Of a DNA stretch of 45,284 nucleotides, positions 40,603 to 45,284 are shown one piece after another (the stretch's first letter is position 1; every line of letters begins with the position of its first letter). A program made the position numbers and the translations under genes. The stretch covers positions 1 to 45,284 of the IMG/VR virus record IMGVR_UViG_3300034108_002152. One strand, given 5' to 3'. The notes beneath the pieces were generated by a model. That model ran no database searches. It was not told where the DNA came from and was given only the letters and a program-made list of their open reading frames with translations. The stretch is from a virus.

Positions 40603-41685
40603 TCATATTCCGCTTTTAATTCTGTTGTCGTGTTTGCATAACATTTGGCAATTGTCTGCTGTTGTTTTACCGCCACTGTGCCAAGGTGTAATGTGATCGG
40701 CTTCCATTTCGTTTAGTTCAAATTCAACACCGCACTTTACACAAATTCCTTTTTGTCTTTCAAACGATTCACGTTTTTGTTTATCTGTAAATGCTCTGAT
40801 ACTTAAATATTTCTCGTTTCGGGTCAAAACGTATTCGTAAATACCTGATTTTTTTGTTACGTCTTCGTCTTGCATTAAGGTTGTTATTTCTTCCTCTATT
40901 TTTTTGGCATCAAATTCTTTGTCTTTGAAGTTGTTGTATAAGATACCATAATTTACGCCTTTCATTTCACGGCGATATTTTGGAAAAACAACTTTTATCC
41001 AAGTCATTAAACTTGTAAAGTATAACCACAATTCGCTTGCATTTGGCTTGTGTTGGTTTTCTGCCATATACTGCTCAATATTGTCGTTACTTAACCAACT
41101 AATTGCTGTTTCTAAATAGTCTTGTCTGATTGCCGAACCGTTCATATAGTCGTTGCCAATATTATAAGCAGCACAACCTGTTTTACTGAAATACTTTTTA
41201 GCTTCAGTTAGCCAAGTTCCTGTATAAATTGCGTTCCGTAATTCCTGCTGAGTTAGTTTTTCGCCTGCAATGTTTATGGTTTTGAACCAGTCCAATTTTT
41301 CTTTGTCATTGCCCTCACAAAAATAAACCATCAATTTATAATCTAAAATTTGTTCTTTCTCAACATTTGTAAGATTATGAAAGTACATTGAGTTTAATGA
41401 AAAACTGCCTGTTACATATTCGCAAATACTTATTGTTCTTTGTTGTCCGTCTAAAACTTCGTAAGTATCATCTGCGTTTTTAACCCAGTACATTACGTTT
41501 AAAGGAAAGTTCTTTATAACGGTTTCAATTACGGCATCTCTTTGTTTGTCTTTGTAAACAAATTCACGTTGATATTTTGGGCGAATATTCAATTTACCAC
41601 TAAAGCCAACAACTCCTTCTTCGTTGTCGTTAAAATAACCTTTTGATACTTCTCGTATTGAAATTTCTTTTAATTCTATTTTCAT
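40603..41685 (-). CDS. DUF262-HNH nuclease, GmrSD-related (360 aa)
   Basis: Two-domain enzyme. N-terminal DUF262 (ParB/Srx-like NTP-binding) domain: RPKYQREFVY at 35-44 and VLDGQQRTISICEY at 77-90, with DGQQR as signature. C-terminal HNH domain from about 313: CVKC (Cys315, Cys318), MEADHITPWHSGGKTTADNC with Asp330-His331 and His336, then CKHDN with Asn354. Related GmrSD- and SspE-type proteins cut foreign or modified DNA using NTP. It starts directly after the methyltransferase stop, so both form one operon. Probably the restriction part of a modification-restriction pair. Confidence 0.8.
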   Translation of the reverse strand: MKIELKEISIREVSKGYFNDNEEGVVGFSGKLNIRPKYQREFVYKDKQRDAVIETVIKNFPLNVMYWVKNADDTYEVLDGQQRTISICEYVTGSFSLNSMYFHNLTNVEKEQILDYKLMVYFCEGNDKEKLDWFKTINIAGEKLTQQELRNAIYTGTWLTEAKKYFSKTGCAAYNIGNDYMNGSAIRQDYLETAISWLSNDNIEQYMAENQHKPNASELWLYFTSLMTWIKVVFPKYRREMKGVNYGILYNNFKDKEFDAKKIEEEITTLMQDEDVTKKSGIYEYVLTRNEKYLSIRAFTDKQKRESFERQKGICVKCGVEFELNEMEADHITPWHSGGKTTADNCQMLCKHDNRIKSGI

Positions 41686-42783
41686 CTATTGGATTTTCTT
41701 GTTTTTTATCAAAATTCTTGCGTAGGGTGCAATTAAGAAATTGCTATTTTCACTTATGTAATATGTACCAATTGGTTTTGTTTGCGTTTCTATTGCTAAA
41801 ACACAATTTATTGCATTACCATTTTTCAATACGCCATCTTTCATTACTTTTTGCGGATTTTTATAATCTTTATTTGGTGAAAAATTATCACGGCTATTTC
41901 CTAAACCAATTATTTCAAATTGGTCGGGATTGTATTTGTCAATAAAAGTAATTGGCACTCCAATTACACCTTTATAATCCATTGGAATTTCTTTTGTCTT
42001 ATCAACATTTATTGCATCATAGTTGTCATACTTTGGATATTCAGTTTCATTTCCATAATATGTTTTATACAAAATTATATCTTCGTGTCTTTTTTTCGTG
42101 TCAATATTCGTGTACCAAACAATTCCTGAAACTCTTATCATTCCTTCTTTATGGTCAGTATCAGAGGCATAGTCTTCATAATGTTTGTTTATAAAATGTG
42201 CCATATTTCTATTAAATCCATAGCCTAACCATACTTTATTGGCTTTTATTAGCTTGAAGATTTCTTTATACGTTATTGAATTTTGGTGTCCAATAATTAT
42301 AAATTTTTTGTCGTATTCGATTAATTGGGCAACATATTCTCTAAAAAGTGAAAATGGTGGATTTGTTACAACTATGTCGGCTTCTTTTAATAGTTCAATA
42401 CATTCTTTGCTTCTAAAATCGCCATCGCCTTTTAATGTTTTAATTCCAATTTCTTCTGGATTTGGAATATTATCTCCGTTCTTGTCGCCTGTATATTCTA
42501 AATAAATTGCTTGTTCAGATTTGTTTTCGCTGAACAAGTCCATATCTTGATTTTTATAACAAGTAGCAACAAGTTTTTTAAGTCCTAACTGCTCAAAATT
42601 GTATGAAAAATAATGGAAGAAATTACTAATTCTTGGGTCATCGCAATTACATAAAACAACTTTGTTTTTAAAATGTGCTTTATAGTGTCTTAATTCCTTT
42701 TCAATGTCGGACAGTTGAGTATAAAATTCATCGTTTTTTTCAGTACTTGCTTTCTTTAATTTGTCGTTTGAATTTTTAGCCAT
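41686..42783 (-). CDS. Adenine-specific DNA methyltransferase, EcoRI-like (365 aa)
   Basis: N6-adenine methyltransferase of the EcoRI methylase group. Features: NDEFYTQLSDIEKELRHY at about 17-34, the SAM-site region NKVVLCNCDDPRISNFFHYF at about 40-59, and catalytic NPPF at 141-144 in DIVVTNPPFSLFREY. Length fits. First gene of the leftward operon. It would protect host or phage DNA against the nuclease encoded downstream, or modify phage DNA against host enzymes. A leftward TAACTTTA about 20 nt upstream may be its -7 box. Confidence 0.85.
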   Translation of the reverse strand: MAKNSNDKLKKASTEKNDEFYTQLSDIEKELRHYKAHFKNKVVLCNCDDPRISNFFHYFSYNFEQLGLKKLVATCYKNQDMDLFSENKSEQAIYLEYTGDKNGDNIPNPEEIGIKTLKGDGDFRSKECIELLKEADIVVTNPPFSLFREYVAQLIEYDKKFIIIGHQNSITYKEIFKLIKANKVWLGYGFNRNMAHFINKHYEDYASDTDHKEGMIRVSGIVWYTNIDTKKRHEDIILYKTYYGNETEYPKYDNYDAINVDKTKEIPMDYKGVIGVPITFIDKYNPDQFEIIGLGNSRDNFSPNKDYKNPQKVMKDGVLKNGNAINCVLAIETQTKPIGTYYISENSNFLIAPYARILIKNKKIQ

Positions 42784-42984
42784 TTTTTCAGTTTGTTAAG
42801 GTCTTAAAGTTACGTTTTTAATTTCTGTTTCTTGTTGGTTTCGGGTCGTCCTATGCACACGAGGCTCTATTAAGCATCCGTCCTTAACTAACAAAATTCC
42901 TCTTTATCCGCTACGATCAAAAGCTGTGGTTTTTCTGACGTGTTTTTTCCCCTACCCCCCATCATCGAAAAAAACTAAAAAAAA

Positions 42985-43209
42985 TTGTAATTTTGTAATA
43001 TTTGATGCAATATAGCAAAAACCCTAGAAAAAAAGCGTACATTCTATTTGTAATTTTGTAATTGATATTACAAAAAAATTGTAATCTAAAATCTTCTAAC
43101 AAAAATACAAAAAGGCAAATCGCCTAAATTACAAAAATCACTTTCATAAAAAACCCTTATTTTATTGGGTCTAACGAGTGAAAAATAACAGAATTACAGA
43201 ATTACAAAA
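42985..43209. repeat. Array of TTGTAAT / ATTACAA heptamers
   Basis: TTGTAATTTTGTAAT occurs at 42985 and 43048; an inverted pair ATTACAA-n5-TTGTAAT at 43067-43085; single ATTACAA at 43128; ATTACAG and ATTACAA at 43193 and 43201. At least eight heptamers in 225 bp of AT-rich DNA. Possible initiator-binding iterons or regulator sites. Confidence 0.5.
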
Positions 43210-43237
43210 AAATAATGCCTTTTTAAGGTATTTAAAA

Positions 43238-43289
43238 CTACTTTTAAGTAACAAAATATACTTATAAGTAAATTTTTTTACTATCTTCG
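43238..43289 (+). promoter_or_regulatory. Operator pair and promoter of the fibre operon
   Basis: CTACTTTTAAGTAA (43238-43251) and ATACTTATAAGTAA (43258-43271) start 20 bp apart and match the immunity operators. A -7 box TATCTTCG (43282-43289) follows 10 bp later, 16 nt before the start codon. This operon lacks CATGTTACA, so it seems to be under direct repressor-type control. Confidence 0.6.
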
Positions 43290-43305
43290 TGCAAACGTTT
43301 CTGTA

Positions 43306-43797
43306 ATGCAACTACTTGACAAAGTACGAACTAACATCAATGCCTGCGCTATTGAACTATCGTTTGATGGCGTTTCAAAAGCATCTGTAATTGAAGGATG
43401 GCAACCTTTTTATAATTCCATCATGGAAAATGCCGAATTTCACAAAGCCGGTGTTTCCATTTCATCCATCAATTATGCACAGGAAAGTGTGACCAGTGCC
43501 GCCGGAACCTCTTATAAACAGAAAGTAGTTTTTCGTTTCCCGAATGGCGATGCCTATCGTGCAGATCGGATAGCACTCATGCAAAAAATAAAGTTTGTCA
43601 ACATCAAACTTTCCGATGGTCGATTGCTCACCATTGGCCGGAACGACTTCAATCAGAATACAAAACCTATTATAAAAACGACCGAGAATTCAAAAGCCTG
43701 TGAAGTAGAAATAGAATCACAATCTATTTTCCCTTCCGGATATACTCCAAGTTATGATCGTTTCGGTCTTCCGGTCTTCATCCCTTTATCTTTTTAG
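43306..43797 (+). CDS. Virion-associated protein upstream of the fibre gene (163 aa)
   Basis: Beta-rich soluble protein (residues about 60-110: SAAGTSYKQKVVFRFPNGDA and following) ending in a Pro/aromatic tail. It is the first gene of the fibre operon and ends 2 nt before the fibre start. It may be a fibre base, tail-tip or connector component; no family is recognised. Confidence 0.6.
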   Translation: MQLLDKVRTNINACAIELSFDGVSKASVIEGWQPFYNSIMENAEFHKAGVSISSINYAQESVTSAAGTSYKQKVVFRFPNGDAYRADRIALMQKIKFVNIKLSDGRLLTIGRNDFNQNTKPIIKTTENSKACEVEIESQSIFPSGYTPSYDRFGLPVFIPLSF

Positions 43798-43799
43798 CT

Positions 43800-45284
43800 A
43801 TGCCAACAACAAATCCATATCCGTTAAACATTCCTGCAAAGGTAAATTCGCCGGAGCTTCTTGCATGGTTCCAGCAGTTCGGAATTGATAAATACCTATC
43901 TGCTGAAGAAATCAATAAAATGAGTGCAGCTCTGCAATTTTTATATGAAAATTTAGGAGGTGGAGCATTGAGTCAATCAGGCATCACCACCCTAGGCACA
44001 ATAACCATAGTAGATGACGAAGTAAACTTTGAAGACTTTGCCTGGAAGATTGACGGCGTTGACTATGAACTAGATGCTCCAATTACCCGCGTGTTACCTT
44101 TAGCTGCTGAAGGAATGTACCGAACTCACACAGCTTACTTGACCACAGACAATGACATTCTTATTGCAGAAGGACCGGAAGATAGTGAAGTCACCACAGA
44201 ACCATCTATACCAACCGGAACATTACGTCTTCGAGCTTTCAATGTATTTGGTGAAGTGATTACTGCTGGACCTGGAGAGAGTTTGCCGTATGATATCAAT
44301 TTATTGGATGAATTATTATCGCTTCCGGAAGATCCTGATTATTTTTTAATAAACAAAGAAGGTGTTGATTATAGAATAAAAAGATATTTTTTGACATTCT
44401 TTGATAAATTGAGAATGAAAACAAATTCATCTTATGTGCCATCTTTAGTTTCTGGCTACACTGATTTCTATATGCTAAACAATAGGTTGTGTGCATACTT
44501 CACATCATCACATATTCAGATTGAAGGTAATACTGAAGCTGGAAGTAGTAGTGTTTTGAAAATGCCATTTGCTGCCGGTACAGCTGAAATAAATAGACCA
44601 GTATCTAATATAACAACTAGTCTTACCCTAGCTGCAACTCATAATTCAAGAACAGTTAGAGTTTCACCTATTGCAGCAAGCCCTGTTGATATTACTATTC
44701 CAAACCCATTAAGTGGTGACTATCTTTTTAATATAGTAAACGAGAGTGATGTAGTTGTTAAATTAATTCCTTCAGGTTATTTGATAAATGGTGTTGCTGA
44801 ACCTTTTATTGTATTAGAAAAAAATGTCAATTATTGGGTTAAACGTGTAGCGACCAATAACTGGATTTTGAGTCCTAAGTCTGGTGCAACAACAGTTCCT
44901 TCAGCAACAGATTCACTAGCCGGAATAATGAAATTGTATAACTCATTCGGCATAAACACCGATGGTTCAATCCGTCAAGATTTCTTTACATCAACAATTA
45001 ATAAAATTGAAAACTTCTTCATCTCAAAACAAAACGGAACATTTGGAAGTCATACTGGTGACTTGCTGGAAACTGTTTTAAGCTCTGACGATGTTGTTGG
45101 TGGTTTTTTTGTAGCTGGTGACACGATGCTTATTTTAATTTCAGGAGAAAAATCAGCAGCTGTGGCGAATGTTACTTATAGAATAAGATTTGGAACCACC
45201 GGAACAACTTCAGATGAATTAATTGCTACTTATACCGGAAACAATCGAGGTTTAAATATGCAAAGAGTAAATATTTCATTTTTA
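43800..45284 (+). CDS. Tail fibre / receptor-binding protein, N-terminal part (continues at 1..301)
   Basis: First 495 codons of a 560-residue protein that crosses the circular join. N-terminal attachment part about 1-60, a beta domain about 65-165, a mid region with VRVSPIAASPVDITIPNPLS near 285-305, and a fibre-type repeat SATDSLAGIMKLYNSFGINT followed by DGSIRQD near 369-395, the pattern of phage tail fibre and collar repeats. The rest is Thr/Ser/Val-rich beta. The frame has no stop from 43800 to the end and continues in phase. It would bind the host surface; receptor unknown. Confidence 0.8.
   Translation, partial: MPTTNPYPLNIPAKVNSPELLAWFQQFGIDKYLSAEEINKMSAALQFLYENLGGGALSQSGITTLGTITIVDDEVNFEDFAWKIDGVDYELDAPITRVLPLAAEGMYRTHTAYLTTDNDILIAEGPEDSEVTTEPSIPTGTLRLRAFNVFGEVITAGPGESLPYDINLLDELLSLPEDPDYFLINKEGVDYRIKRYFLTFFDKLRMKTNSSYVPSLVSGYTDFYMLNNRLCAYFTSSHIQIEGNTEAGSSSVLKMPFAAGTAEINRPVSNITTSLTLAATHNSRTVRVSPIAASPVDITIPNPLSGDYLFNIVNESDVVVKLIPSGYLINGVAEPFIVLEKNVNYWVKRVATNNWILSPKSGATTVPSATDSLAGIMKLYNSFGINTDGSIRQDFFTSTINKIENFFISKQNGTFGSHTGDLLETVLSSDDVVGGFFVAGDTMLILISGEKSAAVANVTYRIRFGTTGTTSDELIATYTGNNRGLNMQRVNISFL
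45182..45284. repeat. Right copy of the 103-bp terminal direct repeat
   Basis: Identical to bases 1-103; see the left copy. The non-redundant genome is bases 1-45181. Confidence 0.9.

Larger units (their letters stand above)
42784..43305. other. Non-coding control region upstream of the fibre operon
   Basis: About 520 bp without a gene. The left 170 bp, next to the methyltransferase start, has balanced composition and no recognised element. From 42985 to 43209 there is an AT-rich tract with TTGTAAT/ATTACAA heptamers. From 43238 there are two operator dyads and a promoter. A C-rich run (cccctacccccc) is at 42951-42960 and before. Confidence 0.7.

Noticed and set aside
1-45284. CRISPR arrays, tRNA genes, rRNA genes and insertion sequences
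   Set aside because: No regularly spaced repeats of CRISPR type, no complete tRNA cloverleaf and no transposase or IS ends were seen; the only tRNA-like stretch is the partial one near 32240.

Overview
The window looks like one complete, circularly closed genome of a temperate tailed phage of a Bacteroidota host, most likely a Flavobacteriaceae relative. The last 103 bases repeat the first 103 exactly, and the tail-fibre reading frame continues without a stop across the join, so the unit genome is about 45,181 bp. Host evidence is indirect: low GC, A-rich translation starts with no clear Shine-Dalgarno, promoter -7 boxes of the TAnnTTTG type, and proteins of families seen in Bacteroidota phages. 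A 1397-residue tape measure protein implies a long tail.

Layout. 43306-45284 plus 1-2644: tail-fibre operon and accessory genes. 2696-4668: lysis module (small membrane proteins, M15 peptidase endolysin, spanin-like protein). 4736-8649: S49 prohead protease, major capsid protein with built-in scaffold region, probable tail tube protein. 8772-13043: unknowns, a PLD-like protein, small and large terminase. 13116-14847: a leftward accessory cassette (DUF932, SymE-like toxin, two unknowns). 15287-20571: portal, DUF6712-type connector protein and tail completion genes. 20618-22015: lipoprotein moron and a leftward operon. 22381-30956: tape measure and tail-tip proteins. 30946-32604: leftward integrase and repressor with a possible attP between them. 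32726-40458: rightward early operon (Cro-like protein, Zn/LuxR-type regulator, primase-helicase, P-loop ATPase, ParB-like protein and many small genes). 40603-42783: leftward EcoRI-like methyltransferase plus DUF262-HNH nuclease cassette.

Regulation is the most striking part. Five rightward operons start from the same bipartite element, CATGTTACA followed after exactly 21 bp by an nAnnTTTG-like -7 box, the start codon 12-27 nt further on. This looks like one phage-specific late promoter class. A second system is a 14-bp dyad, consensus NTACTTATAWGTAA, found in pairs 20 or 30 bp apart at three control regions (22.1, 32.65 and 43.25 kb), one beside the repressor gene. A third is the dyad TTTCCGTA-N4-TACGGAAA at two promoters (14.89 and 19.69 kb). 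Three tandem 21-22 bp repeats lie just upstream of the tape-measure promoter.

The accessory genes (restriction-modification-like pair, SymE/DUF932 cassette, lipoprotein, leftward 21-22 kb operon) sit between core modules in the opposite orientation or behind their own promoter and terminator, as expected for lysogenic conversion genes. All functional calls are from reading the sequence; no database search was run.
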